Positions 1 to 7,885 of a stretch of DNA of 64,000 nucleotides are shown piece after piece. Numbering within the stretch: position 1 is the stretch's first letter; every line of letters starts with the position of its first letter. The stretch is taken from NCBI GenBank assembly GCA_022571845.1, contig JACZXB010000010.1, positions 1 through 64,000 on the forward strand, in the 5' to 3' direction. A program made the position numbers and the translations under genes. A model generated the notes under the pieces. That model worked only from the letters and a program-made list of their open reading frames with translations, was not told the origin of the DNA and searched no databases. The DNA comes from Candidatus Zixiibacteriota bacterium. GTDB taxonomy: Bacteria > Zixibacteria > MSB-5A5 > GN15 > FEB-12.

Positions 1-49
1 AAAATCCCCCGATGGCAACATCATGTCGGTTCGATTCCGACCTCCGGCA
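1..49 (+). tRNA. tRNA-Leu, 3' part only (cut by window start)
   Basis: The window opens inside the anticodon loop. Seen in order: AAAA of the loop, stem TCCCC, a long variable arm GATG-GCAA-CATC (11-22), a perfect T-arm GTCGG-TTCGATT-CCGAC (25-41), the acceptor strand CTCCGGC (42-48) and discriminator A at 49. The long variable arm makes it class II. A73 and the implied 5' acceptor GCCGGAG fit Leu rather than Ser, and four A after the wobble position fit a UAA or CAA anticodon. CCA is not encoded. Accessory DNA starts directly behind it, a common integration context, although no duplicate of its 3' end was found in the window. Confidence 0.85.
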
Positions 50-226
50 TGTTTTAACCGACATGGTATCTTCGTAAGTCTTTGATACGTTTGGGATTTG
101 GTGAATGAAAAAGGTTGCAGTCTTGCTATTTCTGTCGATTTCTACTCTATCTAAGAAATCACTAATAACGCTCTTAACCCGCCCTGGGTGTTTAGAATGA
201 AGCTTGCTGCATGCACTGTTAGATAA

Positions 227-760
227 GTACAGACTTCTTTTTGGAGCACGGATGGAAAACCTATCTCGTCTGATGAATTTTTACAATCAATGTTTGGTTC
301 TTTGCCCGACTTCTTCAAGAGCGAAGCTGAATTGAGAGCTATTTGGAGCAATCCTGACACTCGTAAAACACTCTTACAAGAATTGAACGAAGCGGGATTT
401 ACCCAAAGCCAGTTACAAGATTTGCAACTCATGATTCATGCGGAAGAAAGTGATTTGTATGACGTGTTATCTTTTGTGGCATTTAGTACAAATCCTCTGA
501 AGCGAAGTCAAAGATCGGAATTCGCAAAATCACACTTTGGGGATTATGAATCTAAACAAAGAGTGTTTTTGGATTTTGTCTTAGAACAGTATGTTGAATC
601 TGGCGTCAAAGAACTTGATATTGCAAAACTTCCAGAATTATTGACTCTAAAATACGCAGCTATTACTGATGCAAAAAGAGAGTTAGGAGATATTAATTCC
701 ATAAGAGAAACGTTTATTGGGTTTCAAAAATATTTATATGAAAAAAGGGAAGCAATTTGA
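227..760 (+). pseudogene. hsdR: 5'-truncated hsdR: C-terminal domain of a type I restriction endonuclease subunit
   Basis: The frame opens after a stop at 224-226 and reads through to 760. It shows the EcoEI-R C-terminal type of domain: a W-S-x-D-G-K-P stretch around 242-262, then SLPDFF, AELRAIWSNPDTR, GFTQSQLQDLQ and a helical tail with VSGVKELDIAKLPELL-like composition. HsdR proteins are usually 800-1100 residues with helicase and nuclease parts; only about 178 codons remain and the motor and nuclease domains are absent. An ATG at 290 could start a 156-residue product, but homology begins upstream of it, so I call a fragment. No hsdM or hsdS is nearby. It is probably debris of a defence locus next to tRNA-Leu. 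Confidence 0.75.
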
Positions 761-765
761 TTCTA

Positions 766-1542
766 TTACCATTTGTCTATAGTGATTCCATCCCATGATG
801 TCCACTGTGCAATTGCGCTGTGGTCCACATTTTCTTTGTATACCCAACGATTAAGGTACTCTGGACTATCTTCGAACGGCACTCCCCATTCTTGATAGAC
901 ACGTAGAGCTTTTTGTTTATCAGAAAAGAAATTAATCATCCATGGAGGATCTGGGATTTTGTTTTTCTTTTTATAGTCAGTTACGATTGAGTACAATTCG
1001 CTCTTCGTCGTTGCTTGAGTCACAATGAACAACTTGTGACCATTCGGAATAACTGCAACTACCTCGTATTTGGGTATCGCATTTTTCTTTGACGATGTAT
1101 TTTCCTGTCTTTGTGGTGAGGTATGTGGTGTTGTCGGAACTATCACTGGATTTAAACCCACTTGGACAACAGGCAACTCACTCTGTTCCTGAAATGAAGC
1201 AAGTCGTGTCCTTGGGACTATCACTTTATCTAAACCCACTTGGATAACAAGCCACTTATTTTGCGCCTGAAGCGCAACATCTGGGATCGGTACGATTTCT
1301 CCGAGGATTACGTTTACTATTCCGTCTTTTGCAGATACCAAACGACCTTCCGCCCAAATCGTGTCTCCACCTATGGAATCATTGAAAATGACGAACGTGA
1401 CAGAGTAATTACCATCAGGCACGTTTTCGCCAACAGAATCAGTAAGACGAAATTGATAGTTCATTTGGGAAGGAACGTCTGAATATGCGATGTTGCAAAG
1501 AGCCAAGAAAAGTGTTACACAAGGAATCACCAGTTTTTTCAT
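766..1542 (-). CDS. secreted protein with an N-terminal beta-rich domain, unknown function
   Basis: I chose the ATG at 1542 because it gives a clean signal peptide (MKKLVIPCVTLFLALCNIAYS); an upstream in-frame start at 1560 would only prefix six residues. The mature N-terminus reads VPSQMNYQFRLTDS...VPDGNYSVTFVIF, followed by a W-x-E strand and VNVILGEIVPIPDVAL. This resembles the exported, repeat-bearing 'MNYQGRLTD' proteins common in FCB-group candidate phyla. A short tandem duplication, V-x-QVGL-(D/N)-(K/P)-VIVP, occurs near residues 103 and 126. The C-terminal ~110 residues have no family I recognise and are rich in W/K. It lies tail-to-tail with the hsdR fragment and is probably exported to the periplasm or surface. 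Confidence 0.6.
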   Translation of the reverse strand: MKKLVIPCVTLFLALCNIAYSDVPSQMNYQFRLTDSVGENVPDGNYSVTFVIFNDSIGGDTIWAEGRLVSAKDGIVNVILGEIVPIPDVALQAQNKWLVIQVGLDKVIVPRTRLASFQEQSELPVVQVGLNPVIVPTTPHTSPQRQENTSSKKNAIPKYEVVAVIPNGHKLFIVTQATTKSELYSIVTDYKKKNKIPDPPWMINFFSDKQKALRVYQEWGVPFEDSPEYLNRWVYKENVDHSAIAQWTSWDGITIDKW

Positions 1543-2149
1543 AATTCCAAAACCAGACAATTTGTTAGTTGAACAGAATCTGATGACCCTGAATCGTCAA
1601 TTAGCCAAGATATTTATGTCAAGACTGCGCATCAGGGCAATCAGAGTGGCCCATAAGGACTCTATCTATATTTCCAAATATATAGTGCGATAAGTCTTTA
1701 TCAAAGCCCTAATTAGTGACATGAAAGTTCAAATTTTTCCGAAAAATTTCTGAGAAAAAAATTCAGATCCAGTTTCCTACCTCGATTCAGACAATATATG
1801 CGCTCACTCTCTCGGGGGGTAGGGAGGGGTGATTCGAGAGTTTACTTATGCCAAAGTCACTTTTGAGTCTTTAAAAACGTCATAACTAATTGAACTGCAA
1901 TAAATAAGGTTCTTTGATGGCGGTATTATTTGGCACAAAAAGGTGTACAAAAAGAGGGCTTTGAGGCATAAAAAGCAGTGAAAGTGATTGGTTTTTATTC
2001 TCCAACACTTAATGGACTTCAATACGGTGAGTTCCTCTACTGGGATTCTTTAGTCTCAAATGTAAGGGAGCAGCGTACAGACAAATTGTTGTACCTATTG
2101 GCTCTCTTCCGCCGTTAGTTGAGTAGGGCGTTAGATGTTTTGCATCAAT
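1543..2149. other. 607 bp without a convincing gene
   Basis: This AT-rich stretch lies between two leftward genes. The only candidate is a 46-codon GTG-started frame at 1978-2118 (+), MKVIGFYSPTLNG...ALFRR, which has no clear ribosome-binding site. A G-rich run (CTCGGGGGGTAGGGAGGGG) lies at about 1818-1836. I see no RNA gene. Confidence 0.4.
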
Positions 2150-2383
2150 TCAAAACTTGTAGTACCAGTAAATGTAGTCTGAATCATGTCGGTTTCGTAG
2201 TAGACCCGACACGGTTAATTCCGGTAACTTCAATTCTGTGAACAAATGTCTGAGCTTTTCTTTCCTTTTAATATTGCTCGTTGAATCCCAATAGACATCT
2301 AAATGATCCAAAATACGCATAATTTTGTCTGTTTCTACATCTGTTTCAAGTAAGATTTTGAAATGCTTTCTGCCATTTGCCAA
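2150..2383 (-). CDS. small hypothetical protein overlapping the end of the preceding gene
   Basis: A frame of 77 codons whose first possible start is TTG (2381-2383), giving a 49 bp overlap with the 380-residue gene upstream. The first ATG (2320) would give 56 residues starting MRILDHLDVYWDS and no overlap; neither start has a strong ribosome-binding site. The product is charged and helical, with an aromatic tail DSDYIYWYYKF. I do not recognise it. Its tight placement suggests co-transcription and possibly coupled translation with the upstream gene. Confidence 0.45.
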   Translation of the reverse strand: MANGRKHFKILLETDVETDKIMRILDHLDVYWDSTSNIKRKEKLRHLFTELKLPELTVSGLLRNRHDSDYIYWYYKF

Positions 2384-3477
2384 AATTGCTCGCTGAAGTT
2401 TTTCTGTTCATCAATGCTTTCATTCCAAACCTGATAAAGAGGCTCGAAATCTTGGCCATTATGAATTCCATAGTCCTGATAGAATTGCTTTAGGTCGAAA
2501 TTCAATCCTACGACCGGAGAATTAGACGAATATTCATATAATCTTGCCTTAATTCCAGACCGATGTCTTAAAGCTATTTCCATTGTCACTTGCTCAACCA
2601 ATAACGCGACATCAGAAAATCCACCAGGTTGAATAGGAAATTGTGTGCCTCCAATTTTTGGCAACTGGTCTCTATAAGCATCAAACATCATATCCTGGTC
2701 CAACAGAAAAACAATTTTTTCTCGACTAAAAATGTCGTTGCCCTGAATTAGACAATCCGATGCCATCTTAATTGCCTCTTCAACTGGCAATCTTTCTTCC
2801 TTGGGCTTCTGAAGGTAGAGTAGCAACCGGCTAAAAACTCGTTCTCGAAACGTCAGAAAGTCATTTCTAAGAGCCGGTGTATCAAGAATTGTTGCCGACT
2901 TGGATTCGAGAAAGTCGAAATAAGCTGCGCTACGGTAATTTGTGGGGCTGCCGACAATCCCAAATTGCCCAAAGATCTTCTTTGTTCGCCAGGGGCCAGT
3001 TTTCAAACCGTAACGGTACTTAGCTGGATAAACACATCCAAAGTGACGATCTAACCATAGTGATACCTTGAACGGTTTTTTGGAATACCCAGTTTCTAAT
3101 AGGAACTTTATGTTTTGCTTTTGGTACTTTATAAACTTCTCTAATGCTTTTTCCCAATCATCCAGACAATAAAAGCAAGAATTTGGATCTGACCACTCGT
3201 GGGCCAGTCCGATTCGCGATGCAAGGTCTTTCGGCGAGTAGCGTTCTAAGAGCAATAATGCCTTTTCTGCTTTGATGTATCGAAAAGGTTCTTCAAAATC
3301 GAATAACGATTTAGTGATTTGAAGCTGCCCATTTGGAATTATTTCGGCCTGAATTATAATTGGCAATGTAGCATTGTAGAATCGATTGGGGTCAACATGC
3401 TTTTGAATTCCTATTTCCTTAAGGACAAACTCCAAATGCTCTTTGACTGTTTTGTTAAAAGATTGCTCAAGAGCCAT
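2335..3477 (-). CDS. hypothetical protein, 380 residues, accessory
   Basis: An intact, well-formed frame starting at ATG 3477 (MALEQSFNKTVKEHLEF). It has no signal peptide or membrane segment, so it is probably cytoplasmic. Visible features are a CFYCLDDWEKAL segment (residues about 101-112), an aromatic/basic middle (WLDRHFGCVYPAKYRYGLKTG), a short charged helix FREKIVF-like region and a glutamine/tryptophan-rich C-terminus. I recognise no catalytic motif. It forms a two-gene unit with the 77-codon frame. Its position beside an hsdR fragment in an island makes a defence or stress role conceivable, but nothing in the sequence proves it. Confidence 0.6.
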   Translation of the reverse strand: MALEQSFNKTVKEHLEFVLKEIGIQKHVDPNRFYNATLPIIIQAEIIPNGQLQITKSLFDFEEPFRYIKAEKALLLLERYSPKDLASRIGLAHEWSDPNSCFYCLDDWEKALEKFIKYQKQNIKFLLETGYSKKPFKVSLWLDRHFGCVYPAKYRYGLKTGPWRTKKIFGQFGIVGSPTNYRSAAYFDFLESKSATILDTPALRNDFLTFRERVFSRLLLYLQKPKEERLPVEEAIKMASDCLIQGNDIFSREKIVFLLDQDMMFDAYRDQLPKIGGTQFPIQPGGFSDVALLVEQVTMEIALRHRSGIKARLYEYSSNSPVVGLNFDLKQFYQDYGIHNGQDFEPLYQVWNESIDEQKNFSEQFWQMAESISKSYLKQM

Positions 3478-4160
3478 ATAATCTCATTTCATATTATGTA
3501 TTTAATTTACAGTATATATAGCATGATTCAAGAACAATAATAGTATTCCCTATGAGATGAGTCTCCCCCAAGCCGAAATAAACACTATACATATGTTTTA
3601 CTCTCAGAAAAAACAATTGTTGGAATCTAAACAATTTAGCAATTTTAACTGAATGTATTTAGCACATAAACTAAGTAGGTATTATGCCTTTATCTGCAAC
3701 AATTCAGTATCCAATCTGACCTTTTCTTCACTGCAAACACTATTCCCGTGAGTCCTGTACCCGCTATCGTCAAAATACTGATTTCGAAATATTCAACTGC
3801 CAAGATATCTGATATCATTTAGATTGTAGATCTGCCTTCTTGACAAATGGCGGCAGGTCTTATTCCTGCCGGAGGAATTGTATATTCAAGCTGTATAACA
3901 GTTAACTTCTTCCCGTCATAATTTCTTGACAAATCACAATACTTTGCGCAAAGTCGTTATCGGGATATAATCTGGTCACTGAAGGGTAGATAAAAGAGGC
4001 CGAAACAGGCAGTTTTTAATGAAATGAGAATTGGTTTTGATTTTCCCCACCTATCTATACTATAATATACTAAATTTTCTTCAAGAAATCAACTTGTAGG
4101 GCTGAGACCTAAATTATATTATTTGAATGAAGTTATTATAGGAAAGCAAGGCTTGAACGG
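3478..4160. other. intergenic region between divergent accessory genes
   Basis: 683 bp, AT-rich, between the leftward 380-residue gene and the rightward replication operon. It holds a perfect 7-bp hairpin CGGCAGG-TCTTATT-CCTGCCG (3851-3871) with no T-run, and the promoter/palindrome listed separately (3941-3971). I see no convincing ORF. Confidence 0.5.
3941..3971 (+). promoter_or_regulatory. candidate promoter with a 14-bp operator-like palindrome for the replication operon
   Basis: ACTTTGCGCAAAGT (3941-3954) is a perfect palindrome. A perfect TATAAT lies at 3966-3971. TTTGCG inside the palindrome (3943-3948) sits 17 bp before that -10, so a bound protein would cover the -35 region. A separate TTGACA occurs at 3926-3931 but is too far from the -10. 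The likely target is the operon starting at 4161. Functional assignment is inference. Confidence 0.45.
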
Positions 4161-4349
4161 ATGGCGGAAATCCACGTTCCCAAAGACGCAAAGATAATTC
4201 TCGATGAAATCATTGAACTCGCTGAACAGGTAGAGGCCAACAATAATTTCTATAGAGAATTAGGTCCGGCTATGGACAGCTTTGAATTAACAAGATTTCA
4301 GCAAGACTTCGACAAACTAAAAAAACGCTATCTACTTACTTGGATTTAA
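4161..4349 (+). CDS. small helical hypothetical protein of the integrated element
   Basis: 62 codons starting ATG 4161 (MAEIHVPKDAKIILDEII). It is almost entirely amphipathic helix, rich in E, L, D and K, without membrane segments. It is the first gene after the candidate promoter at 3941-3971 and ends 10 bp before the next ORF, so the two are probably co-transcribed. I do not recognise a family. In such elements small helical proteins at this position are often regulators or replication accessories, which is only a guess here. Confidence 0.45.
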   Translation: MAEIHVPKDAKIILDEIIELAEQVEANNNFYRELGPAMDSFELTRFQQDFDKLKKRYLLTWI

Positions 4350-4359
4350 GTGGTGTAAT

Positions 4360-4938
4360 ATGGATTCCTTGACCTATTGTTTTATACCTACGGGAGCATC
4401 TGAAGTCCCTAACTATCTCCATTTTGTGCGAGAAAAAGACCATATTGGTTATCCGATTCAGATTGCAGTGCCGAACGAAATAAATGAGATAGCTGAAAAT
4501 TATTTTGACGAAGAGATTCTTGTTACTGCTTACGAGTTCCCGGTCAAGGTAAGACAAGTATTGAGTTTACTAAGAGAGAAGTTAAAGGCCAGAACAAATA
4601 TAGATGTAGATTCTAATAGAGATAACCTTACTGAAATCGATAATAAGCAGCGCATAATAACTCCTAAATTAACTAACGCCGGTAGAACATTAGTATGTAG
4701 CAAGGGTACTTTTGACTTTACTGCACCGCAAGCTATAGTCGTTAAGATAATGTTGGAGAAAGGATTCAACTCTCAAGAGTTCTATTCAGAACAAGCGATA
4801 TTGGATGAGGCTAAAATGAGTAAGACTTCATTTGCCAACGTATTTAAGAGTCGAAGAAAGAAATTTAAGGTAATCTTTGAGCAACATAAAACTATGAAAG
4901 ACTGCTGGAGATTGAACCTCGGCCAAGCAGACGATTAA
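4360..4938 (+). CDS. hypothetical protein upstream of the element's primase, possible DNA-binding C-terminus
   Basis: 192 codons from ATG 4360 (MDSLTYCFIPTGASEVPNY). The N-terminal half is mixed alpha/beta. A middle linker (about residues 80-105) is polar. The C-terminal 80 residues (FDFTAPQAIVVKIMLEKGFNSQEF...KTSFANVFKSRRKKFKV) look like a winged-helix fold with a basic recognition segment SRRKK. No family is recognised. Position directly ahead of the primase-helicase suggests a role in element replication or its control. No key residues can be assigned. Confidence 0.5.
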   Translation: MDSLTYCFIPTGASEVPNYLHFVREKDHIGYPIQIAVPNEINEIAENYFDEEILVTAYEFPVKVRQVLSLLREKLKARTNIDVDSNRDNLTEIDNKQRIITPKLTNAGRTLVCSKGTFDFTAPQAIVVKIMLEKGFNSQEFYSEQAILDEAKMSKTSFANVFKSRRKKFKVIFEQHKTMKDCWRLNLGQADD

Positions 4939-5057
4939 TCTCAAATACAAACCTTCCAGCATTTTTCCACGCAATTTCCAATCTTTTCCCCCTTTATTCC
5001 AACATATTTCCGATGTGTGTCTTAGGACTACAACTAGCAGTACAATAATTTGTCAGT

Positions 5058-7064
5058 ATGATTTTTGCATCAGAGAATTTTTATTTATGTGATCACAAGT
5101 TTGTTGACACCGCATTCGGCTCACCGAAAAACAGAAACCGAGTTATCTCTGTCGAAAAGTTAGAGATACCGGATGATATTGCCGACTGCTTTACCTCAAT
5201 GTATCGATTCAGGAAAGAATACCAGGAACATTGTAAGAAAACCGGTTCTGTAAGTGCATCGAACGACTTTATCTGTTACTCTGACTATCTCTGGTTTGAC
5301 ATTGATAATGATGACTTAAATGTGGCGTTAATTGATGCTCGACAACTTGTAATCAACATTGAACGAATTGACTCAAATTTGTCTGAAAAGGTGTTGATTT
5401 TCTTCTCCGGTGCCAAAGGCTTCCATATCGGTCTTCCTTCTGCCCTATTTGGAATGGAGCCGTCCAAAGACTTGCCGCGAGTCCACAGGCTATTGGCCAA
5501 GCTGATAGCCAAAGATGTGTCGATTGATGCGGCAATCTACGAGCATAACCGCCTGTGGCGAATTCCCAACACCAAGAACAGCAAGTCAGGGTTATACAAG
5601 ATACCTCTAACTTTTGACCAGCTGGCAACTCTATCGATTGCAGATATAAAGGAATTAGCAAAACATCCTCACGGTAAGCCATATCTCTGTTTGGTAAAGC
5701 ATGGTGAATTTTCTCCCCAAGAGAATCTAAGCCAATTATATCAACAGGCTATCTTGGAATTGAGCTCACCTGATCTGGGAATTTCATCCAATGGCGACCC
5801 CGAATCAACTCTCTGGCTCCCTAATTCATTGGCTTCGCTAAAAACTGGCAATAGAAATGAAACATTTACGAGGATTACCGGAAAACTCCATCGTGATGGT
5901 GTTTCTGCAGAAGAAATAGCAGCCCTGCTTCAAGCACACGCTGAAAAGTGTCAATTCCCATTATCAGAGCTAAACGGGCTTATTGAGGGAATTTGCCGTC
6001 GTTATCCAGTCTCTGACCCCGTTTCCAGTTTCCATCCTATATATAGGGAGAAATCGGGAACGGGGTCACAAGAACTTCAGATTAAGCCCCTGAACGAATT
6101 CCTAAATGAAGAGCAGCCAGATTTGACCTGGGCGGTTGAAAATCTATTTCCTATAGAATCAATAAACTTTATCGCCGGTCCTGCAGGACACGGCAAGTCC
6201 TGGATGCTGCATGACCTGGCTATCGCTACTGCAACTGGAGACAAGTGGTTAGGCCATTTCGGCACCTCGCAAGGCTCAGTTTTGTACATCGACGAAGAAA
6301 GTTCCAGGACGCTACTACGCAATCGCTTTCATGCCCTGATAAAGGCGAGGAGCGAAGAACTGGACCTGTCTAATGTACATCTTTGTGTGGGCCAAGGAAT
6401 AAACTTTTCTGATGCCAATTCATTCAAGAGACTTCTGCACGCTATTAATGCCTACAGGCCCGCGGTTATCATTATCGACTGCCTCATTCGCGTACATAGT
6501 GCTGAAGAAAACTCTGCCTCGGAGATGTCCAGAGTTTTCAAAAGAGTAAAGTCAATTGTCAGTCAGTTTGGGTGTACTATTGTCATTGCTGACCACCATA
6601 GAAAACCCGGCAAGAACTCCACGAGTCAGGACTATTCGCTTCGCGGAAGCTCAGATAAAATGGCCATCGCCGATTCGGTTCTTTCGATTCGATCGAAAGA
6701 CAACAGAATAACCGTTGAACACACAAAATCCCGCCACAGCCAAGCAATCAAAGCCTTCATTGTAGAGATTAAGGATTTAGATGAAGACAGCACGACTATT
6801 CGGTATGTGGGTGAAGCGGAGAGAACTGATAAAACTGCAAAGCTGGGTAAAGCCCAACAATTTATTGAACAGGAACTGGACTGTGGGCAGTGGACTGCCA
6901 GAAAAGTCTTGACTGAATCTGCTAAAGATGAAGGGATTCCGCCCAAAGTTTTGGGCAATGCGCTGAAACAACTCTTAGCTGACGGAAAAATAGAAAGAGA
7001 GGACCGCCCACCGAAAAATGGCAAGGGCGGCAAGTCAGCATTCTATCGCAGGAAGAAGGATTAA
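5058..7064 (+). CDS. fused archaeo-eukaryotic-type primase and RecA-like helicase (element replication protein)
   Basis: 668 residues. Residues 70-185 carry the three archaeo-eukaryotic primase motifs: YLWFDID (catalytic D81 and D83), FFSGAKGFHIGLP (117-127 region, with H123) and RLWRIPNTKNSKSG (about 165-178). A linker and small helical domain follow. From about 360 there is a RecA/RepA-type (AAA_25) ATPase: Walker A GPAGHGKS (374-381), a DEES acidic motif (412-415), Walker B AVIIIDC (about 469-475), and ADHHRKPG followed by SLRGSSDKMAIAD. The C-terminus (about 585-668) looks like a winged helix ending in a basic tail. Such fusions prime and unwind DNA of plasmids, satellites and integrative elements. 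The start ATG 5058 has only a weak ribosome-binding site. Replication role is well supported; host range and origin are not visible. Confidence 0.85.
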   Translation: MIFASENFYLCDHKFVDTAFGSPKNRNRVISVEKLEIPDDIADCFTSMYRFRKEYQEHCKKTGSVSASNDFICYSDYLWFDIDNDDLNVALIDARQLVINIERIDSNLSEKVLIFFSGAKGFHIGLPSALFGMEPSKDLPRVHRLLAKLIAKDVSIDAAIYEHNRLWRIPNTKNSKSGLYKIPLTFDQLATLSIADIKELAKHPHGKPYLCLVKHGEFSPQENLSQLYQQAILELSSPDLGISSNGDPESTLWLPNSLASLKTGNRNETFTRITGKLHRDGVSAEEIAALLQAHAEKCQFPLSELNGLIEGICRRYPVSDPVSSFHPIYREKSGTGSQELQIKPLNEFLNEEQPDLTWAVENLFPIESINFIAGPAGHGKSWMLHDLAIATATGDKWLGHFGTSQGSVLYIDEESSRTLLRNRFHALIKARSEELDLSNVHLCVGQGINFSDANSFKRLLHAINAYRPAVIIIDCLIRVHSAEENSASEMSRVFKRVKSIVSQFGCTIVIADHHRKPGKNSTSQDYSLRGSSDKMAIADSVLSIRSKDNRITVEHTKSRHSQAIKAFIVEIKDLDEDSTTIRYVGEAERTDKTAKLGKAQQFIEQELDCGQWTARKVLTESAKDEGIPPKVLGNALKQLLADGKIEREDRPPKNGKGGKSAFYRRKKD

Positions 7065-7065
7065 C

Positions 7066-7359
7066 TTGAAAAATGAGATCTGGAAGTGGTTTGGCAAGGA
7101 ATTCAAGGTCCACTGCGAAAAGTGGGAGGATTATAAAATTATTGTTAGCTGGGAAAAGTGTCGAGAGGGAGGCTCATATCTGTTCCCTGATAGACACAAA
7201 GAGTACGATGTGATCATTCCAGCTATGCTTTATAACAGAGTTGCAGAACTGTTGAATCTGCCCATACGACCAATTTGTGAAAAAAGAAGAATTCACGGAC
7301 AGAAAATGGCTGAGATAAACAAAGAGCACCGGTTTTTACGCAAGACAATTTCAATATAA
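7066..7359 (+). CDS. hypothetical protein coupled to the primase gene
   Basis: The frame is open from 7018, but the likely start is TTG 7066, two bases after the primase stop, behind the purine-rich AGGAAGAAGGA. This gives a 97-residue basic protein (LKNEIWKWFGKEFKVHCEKWEDYKI in the N-terminus; rich in W, K and E). The track of codons after 7066 has no homologue I can name. Tight coupling to the primase suggests it is part of the replication module. The alternative ATG at 7018 would overlap the primase C-terminus by 47 bp. Confidence 0.5.
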   Translation: MKNEIWKWFGKEFKVHCEKWEDYKIIVSWEKCREGGSYLFPDRHKEYDVIIPAMLYNRVAELLNLPIRPICEKRRIHGQKMAEINKEHRFLRKTISI

Positions 7360-7505
7360 GGGCACTGGAGAGTTAAAATAGTGTACAGTAGTGAAGCAGG
7401 ATATAAATACTCAAATTCAGCCCTCAGAGGCAATATTCTTACATTTATGGGTTTTATCAGTCGCATCATAAAGCAACTAATCCCGGGGAGAATTAGTTTG
7501 AGACT

Positions 7506-7555
7506 AAGGTTCCATATAATGGAAGTAGGTGGGATTTTCTTCCCCTTGGGGGCTA
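7506..7555 (+). repeat. island motif (AAGGTTCC ... TTTTCTTCCCC..GGGGG), copy ahead of the excisionase gene
   Basis: AAGGTTCCATATAATGG is followed after a short spacer by ATTTTCTTCCCCTTGGGGGC, ending four bases before the excisionase ATG. The same two blocks in the same order occur in R1 copies at 17115-17163, 19032-19076 and 24316-24363, and in weaker form at 8753-8793. The CCCC/GGGG pair can form a short hairpin. It may be a regulatory or recombinase/excisionase binding region; that is inference from recurrence only. Confidence 0.5.
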
Positions 7556-7559
7556 GGCG

Positions 7560-7772
7560 ATGCAGAAACTCCTGACGCTACAAGAAGTATCTGATTTACT
7601 GGAGGTCAAACCCTCCACTATCTATCAGTGGACACATCAGGGATTTATTCCGCACGTGAAGTTAGGAAGGTTACTCAGGTTCAAGGAAGCAGATATTGTT
7701 AACTGGATTGAAAAACGGTCTGCAGCCGGAAGAGCCACCAGAAAACTCCCCACAGCAGAATTAGGTCTATGA
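7560..7772 (+). CDS. excisionase-family HTH DNA-binding protein (MerR-like helix-turn-helix)
   Basis: 70 residues: LTLQEVSDLLEVKPSTIYQWTHQGFIPHVKLGRLLRFKEADIVNWI is the classic HTH_17/excisionase pattern (helix-turn-helix at about 6-25, wing with GRLLRF, then a W-containing helix). The basic tail RAAGRATRKLP may add DNA contact. These proteins direct excision with a tyrosine recombinase or act as element regulators. A decayed copy lies at 17890-18066. No recombinase gene adjoins this copy; the only intact one is at 24375-25472. The start ATG follows the CCCCTTGGGGG motif. Confidence 0.8.
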   Translation: MQKLLTLQEVSDLLEVKPSTIYQWTHQGFIPHVKLGRLLRFKEADIVNWIEKRSAAGRATRKLPTAELGL

Positions 7773-7815
7773 CCCTCAGCATACATATATATAGTCCGCT
7801 TCTCTGGTCTATTAT

Positions 7816-7832
7816 GTTGTGCGCTGCACAAC
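7816..7832. promoter_or_regulatory. 17-bp inverted repeat, operator-like
   Basis: GTTGTGC-GCT-GCACAAC is a perfect 7-bp inverted repeat with a 3-bp spacer, located between the excisionase gene and the TTG-started HTH gene at 7886. Its size and symmetry fit a dimeric repressor site. No T-run follows, so it is not a terminator. The binding protein is unknown. Confidence 0.4.
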
Positions 7833-7885
7833 TACTGCAAGAACTCGCTGCCTCGTAGAGCTTTACAACCAAACAGGATACTGAC

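Noticed and set aside
3851-3871. 7-bp GC hairpin as a terminator
   Set aside because: No T-run follows on either strand and no gene ends next to it.
7381-7575. 64-codon GTG frame between the primase-coupled gene and the excisionase gene
   Set aside because: Composition is non-coding, it runs through the conserved two-block motif and overlaps the excisionase start.
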